Shown piece after piece: positions 8,350 through 15,477 of a DNA stretch of 29,885 nucleotides. A model generated the notes under the pieces. It was not told the origin of the DNA and did not search any database. It worked only from the letters and a program-made list of their open reading frames with translations. The translations under genes were made by a program, and so were the position numbers. Position 1 is the first letter of the stretch, and the number at the start of each line of letters is the position of its first letter. The stretch comes from an uncultured Selenomonadaceae bacterium (GTDB lineage: Bacteria; Bacillota; Negativicutes; Selenomonadales; Selenomonadaceae), in contig CAJODU010000009.1 in the NCBI GenBank assembly GCA_905233325.1, positions 1 through 29,885 of the forward strand. The letters run 5' to 3'.

Positions 8350-8436
8350 AATAAAACCCTCAACGATTCCGATTCCTAACTTCTGATTGGCAATGCATAT
8401 CACCTTGACGGCAACACGCAAAAGCCAACCAAAAAC

Positions 8437-9522
8437 TTAGTTAAGTGCATTTGCGCCGCCGACAATCTCATTGATCTCGTTGGTAATGCCGGCTTGACGC
8501 ACCTTATTATAATGCAGATTGAGTTTGCTGATGAGTTCCTGAGCATTGTCCGTGGCACTGCTCATTGCATTCATTCTGGAACTGAGCTCCGACGCCGCAG
8601 ATTGCAGCAAAGCCTCATATATAATGGTTTCAACGTACTTTGGAAGGAACACATCAAGCACTGCCGCAGGATCCGGCTCATAGATATATTCGCCCTTGAC
8701 GCTGCTGTCTGCACCCTGATCATAAGCAAAGAACGGCAGAAGATCCACCACCCTCGGCTCACAGTTGATTGCAGAGATGAAGCGGGTATATATCAACGTC
8801 ACTTCATTGACTTCACCGTTGAGGAAGGCCTCAATAGCAAACTTGGCGATATCTTGGGCGTGATGATACTTCGGTCGCTCGCTGATACCGTTGTAGTAGC
8901 GGACAACGTTGAAGTTGCGGTGTCTGAAGTGATCCGTTGCCTTGCGTCCGACAGTCAGAATATCATAGTTGCCATTGTCTGCAAGGTTGCCGAAGTCCTC
9001 GCTGGCTTTCTCGGTGTGAGTGATAGTGGTGCGATGCCCGCCGGTACTTCCATAAGCAGCATGAGCAGTGGCCTTCATAACACGCGACATCTTTTGAAGA
9101 CCTTGATGACGAGGACGCCTTCTCATATCCTTATACTTGGTGGAAATGTCCACATTCTCTTTCTCTGCGGATCTGATGATTTCCTCATCATCGTCGCCGC
9201 CGCTGTCAATCTCGGCGTGTGCCGCCTTGAGGACGTTGCTGGAATAAGCACCGGCGAGACCCTTATCAGCCGCTATGACAATCAGCAAAGTCTTTCCCTC
9301 TGCATTGTCGCGAATTTCAAAGAGCGGGTGTCCCATATCCTCAGCTTGGACTGCAAGCCTGTCAAAGACTTCTTGTGTCTTGGCAGCGAAGGGGTGATTT
9401 GAAATAGCAGCCTCCTTGGCGTGACGCATACGAGACGTCGCGACCATGTTCATCGCCTTGGTGATCTGCTGAATATTCTTGACTGATTTAATGCGCCGGC
9501 GGACGTTTTGTAAACTTGCCAT
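8437..9522 (-). CDS. atpG: F1Fo ATP synthase subunit gamma AtpG with a large internal insertion
   Basis: The gamma subunit is the rotating shaft of F1. The N-terminal coiled-coil helix (RRRIKSVKNIQQITKAMNMV) and the C-terminal helix (RMNAMSSATDNAQELISKLN) are typical, as is AADKGLAGAYSSNVLKA near residues 84-100. The protein has 361 residues, against about 285-290 in most bacteria. The surplus lies between about residues 106 and 184, after the first strand-helix unit of the globular domain and before DILTVGRKATDHF. The insert starts acidic (SGGDDDEE) and becomes basic and His/Thr-rich (MRRRPRHQ, GGHRTTITHT), with no cysteine, so it is not the redox loop of chloroplast gamma. The reading frame is intact throughout. 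The ATG follows GGTGAGG closely and lies 13 bases after atpA. Confidence 0.95.
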   Translation of the reverse strand: MASLQNVRRRIKSVKNIQQITKAMNMVATSRMRHAKEAAISNHPFAAKTQEVFDRLAVQAEDMGHPLFEIRDNAEGKTLLIVIAADKGLAGAYSSNVLKAAHAEIDSGGDDDEEIIRSAEKENVDISTKYKDMRRRPRHQGLQKMSRVMKATAHAAYGSTGGHRTTITHTEKASEDFGNLADNGNYDILTVGRKATDHFRHRNFNVVRYYNGISERPKYHHAQDIAKFAIEAFLNGEVNEVTLIYTRFISAINCEPRVVDLLPFFAYDQGADSSVKGEYIYEPDPAAVLDVFLPKYVETIIYEALLQSAASELSSRMNAMSSATDNAQELISKLNLHYNKVRQAGITNEINEIVGGANALN

Positions 9523-9535
9523 TTACCTCACCGCC

Positions 9536-11077
9536 TTATTCCGCAGCCATCTTATATGTGACAGTCTCTTTAAATTCTTTGATAGCGTTGGAAATCTCAG
9601 CCTCAAGTGCATCGTCCAGTTTCTTCTGCTCCGCGATCTTCTTGCCAACTTCAGGGTGCTGGGTGTGCATGAACTTGACAAAATCATTGTGGAATGTAAC
9701 GACCTTATCAACAGGAATATCTGCGAGGAAACCTTTGACCGCTGTGAAGATTGTCAAGACTTGATCCTCAACGGCAAGCGGCGAATATTGAGCCTGTTTA
9801 AGAGTCTCAACCATACGAGCACCGCGATCGAGCTGGGCTTTGGTTGCCTTGTCGAGATCAGAGCCGAACTGTGCAAACGCGGCAAGCTCACGATACTGAG
9901 CAAGATCAAGACGCATAGTACCTGCAACCTGTTTCATAGCCTTGATCTGTGCGGCACCACCGACACGGGAGACCGACAGACCGACGCTGATAGCAGGACG
10001 AATACCGGAGTAGAAGGCGTCCGTCTCAAGCATTATCTGACCATCAGTAATGGAGATGACGTTTGTCGGAATGTATGCGGAGACGTCGCCCGCCTGCGTC
10101 TCAATAACCGGCAGAGCTGTGATAGAACCGGCTCCGAGGTCGTCGGAGAGTTTGGCGGCACGCTCAAGAAGACGACTGTGGAGATAGAAAACGTCACCGG
10201 GGTAAGCCTCACGACCTGGAGGACGTCTCAAGAGCAGGGACATAGCACGATAGGCCGCAGCGTGTTTCGTCAAGTCGTCGTAAATGCAGAGGCAGTGACC
10301 GCCTTGTCCTTGTGCATTTTTCTTGTACATGAAATATTCAGCCATAGCAACGCCGGCATAAGGTGCAAGATATTGGAGCGGTGCAGAATCTGCCGCAGTT
10401 GCCGCAACGACGATTGTATACTTCATTGCATCGCGATCTTCCAGCGTCTTGACGACACGTGCGACAGTTGACGCCTTCTGACCGATTGCAACGTAAATAC
10501 AAATACAATTCTGTCCCTGCTGGTTGATGATGGTGTCGACGGCGATTGCCGATTTACCTGTGCCGCGGTCACCGATAATCAATTCACGCTGTCCGCGACC
10601 GATAGGCACGAGGGCGTCAATAGCCTTCAAACCTGTCTGCAGCGGCTCGTGGACTGACTTTCTGTCTGCAATACCCGGGGCAGGGTACTCAACCGGTCTT
10701 GTTTCAGTGGTATGGATAGGACCCTTGCCGTCAATAGGACGACCGAGAGCATCAACGACACGCCCGATCATAGCCTCACCAACAGGCACCTGCATGATCT
10801 TGCCGGTACGCTTGACAGTGTGGCCTTCCTCAACCTTGGTGTCACCACCGAGAATAACCGCACCGACGTTGTCCTGTTCCAAGTTAAGAACGAGACCATA
10901 AATGTCGTTGCCGAAGTCGAGCAGCTCGCCGGACATAGCCTTATCAAGACCGTGGATATGAGCAATACCGTCACCAATCTCAACGACTGTGCCTACATCG
11001 TCAACATTGAGGTCAACGTTGTAGTTTTTAATCTGTTCTTTAATAATAGCGGTAATTTCTTCAGGATTTATCTTCAT
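9536..11077 (-). CDS. atpA: F1Fo ATP synthase subunit alpha AtpA
   Basis: This 513-residue non-catalytic nucleotide-binding subunit of F1 alternates with beta in the hexamer. Recognised stretches are the N-terminal PEEITAIIKEQIKNY, the P-loop GDRGTGKSAIAVDTI, the Walker B CLCIYDDLTKHA, RRPPGREAYPGDVFYLHSRL, and AISVGLSVSRVGGAAQIKAM, which carries the conserved arginine reaching the catalytic site. The P-loop differs from the usual GDRQTGKT by Gln to Gly and Thr to Ser. The ATG at 11077 follows GAGGTG with 10 bases of spacing. The gene sits between atpH (26 bases before it) and atpG (13 bases after). Confidence 0.97.
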   Translation of the reverse strand: MKINPEEITAIIKEQIKNYNVDLNVDDVGTVVEIGDGIAHIHGLDKAMSGELLDFGNDIYGLVLNLEQDNVGAVILGGDTKVEEGHTVKRTGKIMQVPVGEAMIGRVVDALGRPIDGKGPIHTTETRPVEYPAPGIADRKSVHEPLQTGLKAIDALVPIGRGQRELIIGDRGTGKSAIAVDTIINQQGQNCICIYVAIGQKASTVARVVKTLEDRDAMKYTIVVAATAADSAPLQYLAPYAGVAMAEYFMYKKNAQGQGGHCLCIYDDLTKHAAAYRAMSLLLRRPPGREAYPGDVFYLHSRLLERAAKLSDDLGAGSITALPVIETQAGDVSAYIPTNVISITDGQIMLETDAFYSGIRPAISVGLSVSRVGGAAQIKAMKQVAGTMRLDLAQYRELAAFAQFGSDLDKATKAQLDRGARMVETLKQAQYSPLAVEDQVLTIFTAVKGFLADIPVDKVVTFHNDFVKFMHTQHPEVGKKIAEQKKLDDALEAEISNAIKEFKETVTYKMAAE

Positions 11078-11103
11078 TTATGGTTTTCACCTCTAATCAT
11101 TCC

Positions 11104-11649
11104 CTAATTCTGAACTTGCATGAGCTGCTGACGCATAGCCGCAAGCCTTCCGGCGACGGAGCCGTCAATTCTCTTGTCGCCGATTTTGACTATCACACCG
11201 CCAAGAATATTTTCATCTTCGTGTTGCCTGAGTTGGATTTTCTTGCCGGTTATGGACGCCAGTTTCTTTTGGAGTTGTTCCTGCTGCTTGTGATTCATAC
11301 CGCGAGCCGTTGTGACATCAGCAATGATGATTCCGCGTTCACGATTGGACAGCTTGCGATATTCTTCCTCAATAGCCTCAAAGATACCGATTCTGCGCTT
11401 GTCAACCAACAAAAGAAGGAAGTTGTAAATAATCTTGGAGACCTCGCCTTTGAGGCATTTGGTTAAAAGTTCCTTCTTAGCTTCAGCCTGTATCTGCGGG
11501 TTTTGGAAGTATGAACGCACTGCAGGTATATTGAATAAATTTTGACGGATTGCTGCAAGTTCTTCGCCATAGGGTACAAGTTTATTTTCCTCTTTGGCAA
11601 TCTCAAAGATCGCCGTTGCATATTTCTGTGCCAGTTGTAAATTCAGCAT
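11104..11649 (-). CDS. atpH: F1Fo ATP synthase subunit delta AtpH
   Basis: This 181-residue delta subunit links the top of F1 to the b-subunit stalk. The N-terminal helical domain (LAQKYATAIFEIAKEENKL, typical YAxAlFe signature) and the C-terminal GGVIVKIGDKRIDGSVAGRL signature are both present, and length is normal. The ATG at 11649 overlaps the end of atpF by 7 bases (ATGCTGA), which suggests translational coupling; GGTGAT lies just upstream inside atpF. Confidence 0.95.
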   Translation of the reverse strand: MLNLQLAQKYATAIFEIAKEENKLVPYGEELAAIRQNLFNIPAVRSYFQNPQIQAEAKKELLTKCLKGEVSKIIYNFLLLLVDKRRIGIFEAIEEEYRKLSNRERGIIIADVTTARGMNHKQQEQLQKKLASITGKKIQLRQHEDENILGGVIVKIGDKRIDGSVAGRLAAMRQQLMQVQN

Positions 11650-12146
11650 GACAAATCACCGAGCTTCTCTTTGTCGAGTTTATTGATGAAGTCATTGATC
11701 AGACGCTCATTCTCTTTGTTGTCGATGTTCTTGGAGATGAGCTTACCGGCAGCAGCCAGACTCAATGAGACGACTTCGCCTCTGAGTTGAGCGGCAATGC
11801 GCTCACGGTCGCGCTGAATATCCTCTTCAGCATTCTTCTTCATCTGTTCAATCTCGCGCTTGGTTGCCTCAACAGCGGCATCACGCTCATCACGAGCCAC
11901 CTTCTCCGCCTTGTCAATAATCTCTTGAGCCTTGACATTGGCGTCTGAAAGTTTCTGTTTGTACTGAACGAGAGTAGCCTCCGCCTCTTTGCGGTCGCTT
12001 TCGGCCTTGTCGAGATCACCTTGAATCTTGTCACTGCGCTGCTGGAGCATACGAGCAACGGGCTTGTAAGCCACGAGACGCAAAATCACAACAAGTATCA
12101 GAAAGTTCAGGATTTGTGCAATCAATGTTGCATTAAGTTCTATCAA
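11643..12146 (-). CDS. atpF: F1Fo ATP synthase subunit b AtpF
   Basis: This 167-residue peripheral-stalk subunit has one N-terminal membrane helix (ATLIAQILNFLILVVILRLVAY) followed by a long charged helix that dimerises and reaches delta. Typical pieces are KPVARMLQQRSDKIQGDLDK and AEKVARDERDAAVEATKREI. The start is TTG at 12146, with GAGGTG 8 bases upstream; no ATG gives the membrane helix. It overlaps atpH by 7 bases. The spacer to atpE upstream (97 bases) is the longest within the core operon apart from that around the inserted four-helix-bundle gene and contains heptamer repeats. Confidence 0.94.
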   Translation of the reverse strand: MIELNATLIAQILNFLILVVILRLVAYKPVARMLQQRSDKIQGDLDKAESDRKEAEATLVQYKQKLSDANVKAQEIIDKAEKVARDERDAAVEATKREIEQMKKNAEEDIQRDRERIAAQLRGEVVSLSLAAAGKLISKNIDNKENERLINDFINKLDKEKLGDLSC

Positions 12147-12166
12147 TTCACACTCACCTCTAATCT

Positions 12167-12238
12167 ACAGAGTGAATAGTGAATAGGGAGTAGTGAACAG
12201 GTACTTAGCCTCTATTCTCTATTTCCTATTCTCTCCTA
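12167..12238. repeat. Heptamer-repeat inverted patch in the atpE-atpF spacer
   Basis: On the plus strand 12174-12201 reads as four 7-base units (GAATAGT, GAATAGG, GAGTAGT, GAACAGG). After a 9-base gap the same kind of heptamers run on the opposite strand (12211-12238). The two arms can pair over about 23 bases with 18 matches, so the atp mRNA may fold here. Similar short tandem heptamers are known from cyanobacterial and other genomes. The function is unknown. Confidence 0.7.
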
Positions 12239-12243
12239 TCTAA

Positions 12244-12495
12244 TTATCCGATGAGCGGATTTGCATAAAGCATAATCAGCGCGACAACGGCAGCGATAAT
12301 TGCCATAGCTTCGATCAAACCGACGGAGATAAGGGTATTGGTGAAAAGGACGTTCTTTGCCTCCGGCTGACGGGTGATACCATCAATGAATTTGCTGGTG
12401 ACGAGACCATCACCAAGACCTGCGCCGACTGCAGCAAGTCCCATTGTAATTCCTGCACCGATAAGTGCTGCTGCTACCATAATTGCGTTTTCCAT
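12244..12495 (-). CDS. atpE: F1Fo ATP synthase subunit c AtpE
   Basis: This 83-residue proteolipid forms the membrane rotor ring. It is two membrane helices joined by the polar loop RQPEAKN. The ion-binding glutamate is in helix 2 (VGLIEAMAIIAAVVAL), and helix 1 has GAGLGDGLV. The residue after the glutamate is Ala, and the helix-1 position corresponding to the sodium-type Gln is Asp. It therefore lacks the Gln/Glu-Ser pattern of sodium rings such as that of Ilyobacter, and proton coupling is the likelier reading. The ATG at 12495 has a near-perfect AAGGAGG 8 bases upstream, the strongest site in the operon, as expected for the subunit needed in most copies. Confidence 0.97.
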   Translation of the reverse strand: MENAIMVAAALIGAGITMGLAAVGAGLGDGLVTSKFIDGITRQPEAKNVLFTNTLISVGLIEAMAIIAAVVALIMLYANPLIG

Positions 12496-12531
12496 TAAAA
12501 AATCCTCCTTAAATTATACAATTACCAAAGA

Positions 12532-13209
12532 TTACTCATTGCTGTCCTTGAGAGCATTGCCCAAGTAAGCCATACTAAGCATAGTAAAAATAACAGCGTG
12601 AACGCAGCTGATGAAGATACTGAATCCCAGCCACGCAACACTGGGCAGCGTCATCAAGAATGGATTTTCTGTCAGACGCAACAAGACGATAATCAGGATT
12701 TCGCCCGCGAGAATGTTACCAAATAGACGAAAAGCCAGCGTTATCGGCTTTGCAATTTCTTCAATCATGTTGATTACAACGAAGGGGGCAAACGGCTGAA
12801 AGAAATGAGCGATGTAATGTCCACCCTTGTAGTATAGACCAAGGCAGTGAACTATTGTTACTACGAGAAGTGCAAGTCCCAGCGTTGTATTAAGGTCATT
12901 CGTTGGTGATGCAAGTGTCGGAATAAGACCTATCAAGTTGGAAGTCAGTAAGAATAAGAAGAGAGATACAATAAATGGTGCCAACAATCTGCCGCGTTTC
13001 CCCATCATCGAATCAATTTGTCCATGAAGCCACACGACTATCATCTCAACAAAATTCTGCCAGCCGGTCGGGACTGCTTTAAGATTTCTTACAGCCAAGC
13101 AGGAGACAAAAATAACAATAGCCATTGCCAGCCACGTCATCAAGATTGTCTCTGTATTGAATGTCAAGCCTAAAAATCGAGTGGTTTCGCGAACACCAAT
13201 TTCGTGCAT
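12532..13209 (-). CDS. atpB: F1Fo ATP synthase subunit a AtpB
   Basis: This 225-residue membrane stator forms the ion half-channels against the c ring. The essential arginine lies in ITLAFRLFGNILAGE, and further family stretches are LLTSNLIGLIPTLASPTND and FSIFISCVHAVIFTMLSM. Length is normal for Bacillota. The ATG at 13209 is preceded by GGAGG with about 8 bases of spacing; a GTG three codons upstream overlaps that site and is less likely. It lies between atpI (27 bases before) and atpE (36 bases after). Confidence 0.95.
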   Translation of the reverse strand: MHEIGVRETTRFLGLTFNTETILMTWLAMAIVIFVSCLAVRNLKAVPTGWQNFVEMIVVWLHGQIDSMMGKRGRLLAPFIVSLFLFLLTSNLIGLIPTLASPTNDLNTTLGLALLVVTIVHCLGLYYKGGHYIAHFFQPFAPFVVINMIEEIAKPITLAFRLFGNILAGEILIIVLLRLTENPFLMTLPSVAWLGFSIFISCVHAVIFTMLSMAYLGNALKDSNE

Positions 13210-13236
13210 AAAATTCACCTCCTCCTATGAAAGCCT

Positions 13237-13638
13237 TTATTCTTCACCGGCATCATCATTATGATAGGGATTTTGATAGGAAGTTGTGATCAGCCCTAAA
13301 TGAGCAACCACATAAAAAGTCAGAAAACCCGATACCATAGCGAAAAAGACCAACTTGGAAATTTTTAATCCCACAAGCAGTACGATCGACAGCATAGCCA
13401 ACCGCAATATCAAGCCGAACAGCATGTGCCGCTTTGCCTGATCCTGCGATAAACCGATAATGCTTGAGAGTCTTGCTGCCGTTGAGATGATGTAACAAGC
13501 AGACAAGACATAACCGATCAGCACTGCCGGAAATAATTCCAAATATCCCAAAACAGCTAAATTGATTATAAATACAATCGTCACAGCTGCAAGGACTTTT
13601 TTCACATTTTTGAATGATACCGATAAAATTTTTTTCAT
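13237..13638 (-). CDS. atpI: ATP synthase accessory protein AtpI
   Basis: This 133-residue membrane protein has about four predicted helices and occupies the first position of the atp operon, the usual place of atpI. AtpI-type proteins help assemble the c ring or bring in magnesium. Sequence conservation is weak in this family, so the call rests on position, size and topology (LAAVTIVFIINLAVLGYLEL, then AVLIGYVLSACYIISTAARL). The ATG at 13638 gives a basic start (MKKILSVSFKNVKKV) before the first helix; only a weak GAGT precedes it. An in-frame TTG at 13677 would add 13 residues. A restriction-modification operon starts divergently about 160 bases upstream. Confidence 0.82.
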   Translation of the reverse strand: MKKILSVSFKNVKKVLAAVTIVFIINLAVLGYLELFPAVLIGYVLSACYIISTAARLSSIIGLSQDQAKRHMLFGLILRLAMLSIVLLVGLKISKLVFFAMVSGFLTFYVVAHLGLITTSYQNPYHNDDAGEE

Positions 13639-13697
13639 ACTCAAACTTTTTCGACACAAAAAAAAATTTCCCTGCAATAACTTAACTGCAGAGATTA

Positions 13698-13725
13698 TTT
13701 TTAAACAATTTGTATGCTATGTCAA
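13698..13725 (-). promoter_or_regulatory. Probable sigma-70 promoter of the atp operon
   Basis: On the minus strand a perfect TTGACA (13725-13720) and TAAAAA (13703-13698) are separated by 16 bases, about 60 bases before atpI. It is the best promoter-like sequence in front of the operon. Its -35 box lies within a few bases of the putative C-boxes of the divergent restriction-modification operon. Confidence 0.5.
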
Positions 13726-13727
13726 AT

Positions 13728-13757
13728 GTAACTTATTGTATGTAGACTTATTGTATT
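13728..13757 (+). promoter_or_regulatory. Putative C-box operators and promoter of the C-R operon
   Basis: The 10-mer ACTTATTGTA occurs twice, at 13731-13740 and 13746-13755, exactly 15 bases apart. This resembles the paired GACT-N3-AGTC half-site boxes of controller proteins in type II restriction-modification systems. A candidate promoter overlaps the second box: TAGACT at 13743-13748 and TAAGAT at 13766-13771, 17-base spacer. Overlap of the -35 with the second operator is the classical layout: C first activates, then represses, its own operon. Confidence 0.6.
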
Positions 13758-13795
13758 CAAAAAATTAAGATTTTCTACGAGAGGAGGTTACTTGT

Positions 13796-14011
13796 TTGGA
13801 TATACTAAAAGTCTTTGGAGAAAATCTCCGCAAGTATAGGATAAATCGCGGCATTTCTCAAGAAAAATTTGCTGAGATGTGCGATCTTCATCGAACTTAT
13901 ATAAGTGATGTAGAGAGAGCACAAAGAAGCATTTCACTTGGAAATGTTCAAAGAATTGCCGACGCTCTTGAAATTGAAACTTACAAACTTTTTTTGGAGG
14001 AAGACTTATGA
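13796..14011 (+). CDS. Restriction-modification controller (C) protein, XRE-type
   Basis: This 71-residue protein is a single helix-turn-helix of the XRE/Cro type. FGENLRKYRINRGISQEKFAE covers helices 1-2, the recognition part is HRTYISDVERAQRSIS, and LGNVQRIADALEIETYKLF closes the fold. Size and sequence match controller proteins, which delay endonuclease expression while the host DNA is being methylated. The start is TTG at 13796, with GAGGAGG 8 bases upstream; no in-frame ATG exists. It overlaps the endonuclease gene by 4 bases (ATGA), so both are translated from one message, and repeated C-box-like sequences lie just upstream. Confidence 0.85.
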   Translation: MDILKVFGENLRKYRINRGISQEKFAEMCDLHRTYISDVERAQRSISLGNVQRIADALEIETYKLFLEEDL

Positions 14012-14607
14012 CAAAAACTGAATTATTTTTGGAATTGGCAAAACCGAACGAATCCGGCTGTAGCCGTTGGGTATCAGCTGATGAGTTCAAAGATAAATAT
14101 GCTGAATTAAAATTCGGTAACGGTGCATCTTGGGCAAGGAAAGAATCGACACTTGCAAAAAGATACATAATCGAATTTGACAAAAATATTACACCCGGAA
14201 ACAGTATAGATAGAATAAGGCTTGCTGGATATAATGATGATGATACTTCACAATATATCAGAGCTGACATAAAAAAAGAAATTCGTTCTCGCCGTTGTGT
14301 AATTCTTGGGACTTCAAAGCCAGAAGTCGACCACAAAAATGGAATGAAGAACGAGTCTCGTGTTATGAAAAATGAGGATCAAAAACTCTCCGATTTCCAA
14401 CCTTTAAGCAAGGCTGCAAATGACGCCAAAAGACAATATTGCAAAGAATGTCGAGCAAGTGGAAAGAGATTTGACGCAAAACTTCTGGGTTATCCTATGT
14501 CGTATTATGAAGGCGTTGCAGAACATCATGGAGAAGAAGACGCCTGCATAGGTTGCTATTGGTACGATCCACTGGAATTTAAAAGACATCTTGTTGAAAG
14601 AAAATAG
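14008..14607 (+). CDS. Type II restriction endonuclease, HNH (beta-beta-alpha metal) type
   Basis: This 199-residue protein is called an endonuclease from its place directly after a C gene and opposite a methyltransferase, and from an HNH-like core. SRRCVILGTSKPEVDHKNG carries the candidate catalytic His, and the Asn follows in SKAANDAKRQ. Two CxxC pairs (YCKEC and CIGC) probably hold a structural zinc, as in several HNH restriction enzymes. The N-terminal half (residues 1-95) would carry target recognition and is not recognised. The recognition site cannot be read from sequence. It ends 7 bases from the convergent methyltransferase. Base composition is visibly AT-richer than the atp genes beside it, as expected for acquired DNA. 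Confidence 0.78.
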   Translation: MTKTELFLELAKPNESGCSRWVSADEFKDKYAELKFGNGASWARKESTLAKRYIIEFDKNITPGNSIDRIRLAGYNDDDTSQYIRADIKKEIRSRRCVILGTSKPEVDHKNGMKNESRVMKNEDQKLSDFQPLSKAANDAKRQYCKECRASGKRFDAKLLGYPMSYYEGVAEHHGEEDACIGCYWYDPLEFKRHLVERK

Positions 14608-14614
14608 TTGTGAA

Positions 14615-15406
14615 TCAATCGGTAATTTTTTTCAATACAAAAATATATTCGTGTTTGAATATGTAGAAGTCATTTTTCAAAGCACGATACCGCCAAATTC
14701 CTTGTTGATTCGCTTTTCCTTTAGTTTCTCCAAAATTTTTTACAATTACAGCCTTGAGTAAAAAATTTTTCTCCATAAATAAATTCATACAGTAAAAACC
14801 GAGCGGCACTACTTGACTGTTAGCGTATTTATCACCAATAACGCAAGCACAATATCTATTTTTCTCCAAAAATTCTGTCGTATTGTCAATGACATTTCCG
14901 AAGCTGTCTAAAAAGGTTTCAAGATTATCGCAGTTGGATAAATCGTTGGGATTGTCGGAGAATTTGATTATATCCCAATACGGGGGGTGAAAAATAACAA
15001 ATTGCAATTTTTCTATTCCTGCAGAATCAAGAATTGATTTGATAGAAATTGTAGAGCTGTCTCCACAAGCAGTTATAATCTTTGATTCGCTATCCGCTTC
15101 GGCAGATATTCTTTGTTTGGCTTCATTAATGACAATTTGTTGCAGATCAATACCTATCGCATTTCTTTTCATTCGTTGAGCCTCAATAAGTGAAGTCCCG
15201 CTACCCATAAACGGATCCAAAATCCAATCGCCTTTTTTTGTGTATCGACTAAATAATTGATGTGGTATTTGAGGAACAAAATTTCCGTGATAATTTCCGA
15301 CGTGAGCTCCTGAATTGTCACGCTTGTCGATAATCCAAAGTGAATCTGTTACAATATCTTCATAGTCTTTCCAAGCGGTCATATCAATGTCATTATATTT
15401 TGGCAA
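14615..15406 (-). CDS. Type II DNA methyltransferase (N4-cytosine or N6-adenine)
   Basis: This 263-residue amino-methyltransferase is the modification partner of the HNH endonuclease. Motif I (SAM binding) is WILDPFMGSGTSLIEAQR at about residues 73-90, followed by an acidic motif II/III (NAIGIDLQQ). Motif IV, the catalytic loop, reads IFHPPYWDIIKFS; the usual first residue is Ser, Asp or Asn, here His. The order is motif I before motif IV. PPYW suggests N4-cytosine modification, but N6-adenine is possible. The start is TTG at 15406 with AAGGAGG 7 bases upstream; an ATG at 15448 lacks a site. It lies 71 bases after ftsL on the same strand, so read-through from rsmH-ftsL could supply early methylase. 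Confidence 0.85.
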   Translation of the reverse strand: MPKYNDIDMTAWKDYEDIVTDSLWIIDKRDNSGAHVGNYHGNFVPQIPHQLFSRYTKKGDWILDPFMGSGTSLIEAQRMKRNAIGIDLQQIVINEAKQRISAEADSESKIITACGDSSTISIKSILDSAGIEKLQFVIFHPPYWDIIKFSDNPNDLSNCDNLETFLDSFGNVIDNTTEFLEKNRYCACVIGDKYANSQVVPLGFYCMNLFMEKNFLLKAVIVKNFGETKGKANQQGIWRYRALKNDFYIFKHEYIFVLKKITD

Positions 15407-15477
15407 AAAAATTCCTCCTTCAAAAAATTTTGTAACATAAGACATCAATAATTCACAAATTTTTCAAAAGAGCGTAA

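Noticed and set aside
8350..8421. 24-residue N-terminal extension of the four-helix-bundle gene
   Set aside because: The upstream codons have no ribosome binding site and do not match the family, while the ATG at 8349 has GAGGG at good spacing.
8494..9402. 302-residue open frame antisense to atpG
   Set aside because: It lies wholly inside atpG, has no ribosome binding site and no recognisable domain; long antisense frames are common opposite strongly biased codons.
9479..10471. 330-residue open frame antisense to atpA
   Set aside because: It mirrors the conserved atpA sequence and has a composition (many Cys, His, Arg) typical of a shadow frame.
12244..12495. Sodium-type c ring
   Set aside because: The residue after the helix-2 Glu is Ala, not Ser, and the helix-1 Gln is replaced by Asp, so the known sodium-binding pattern is not met.
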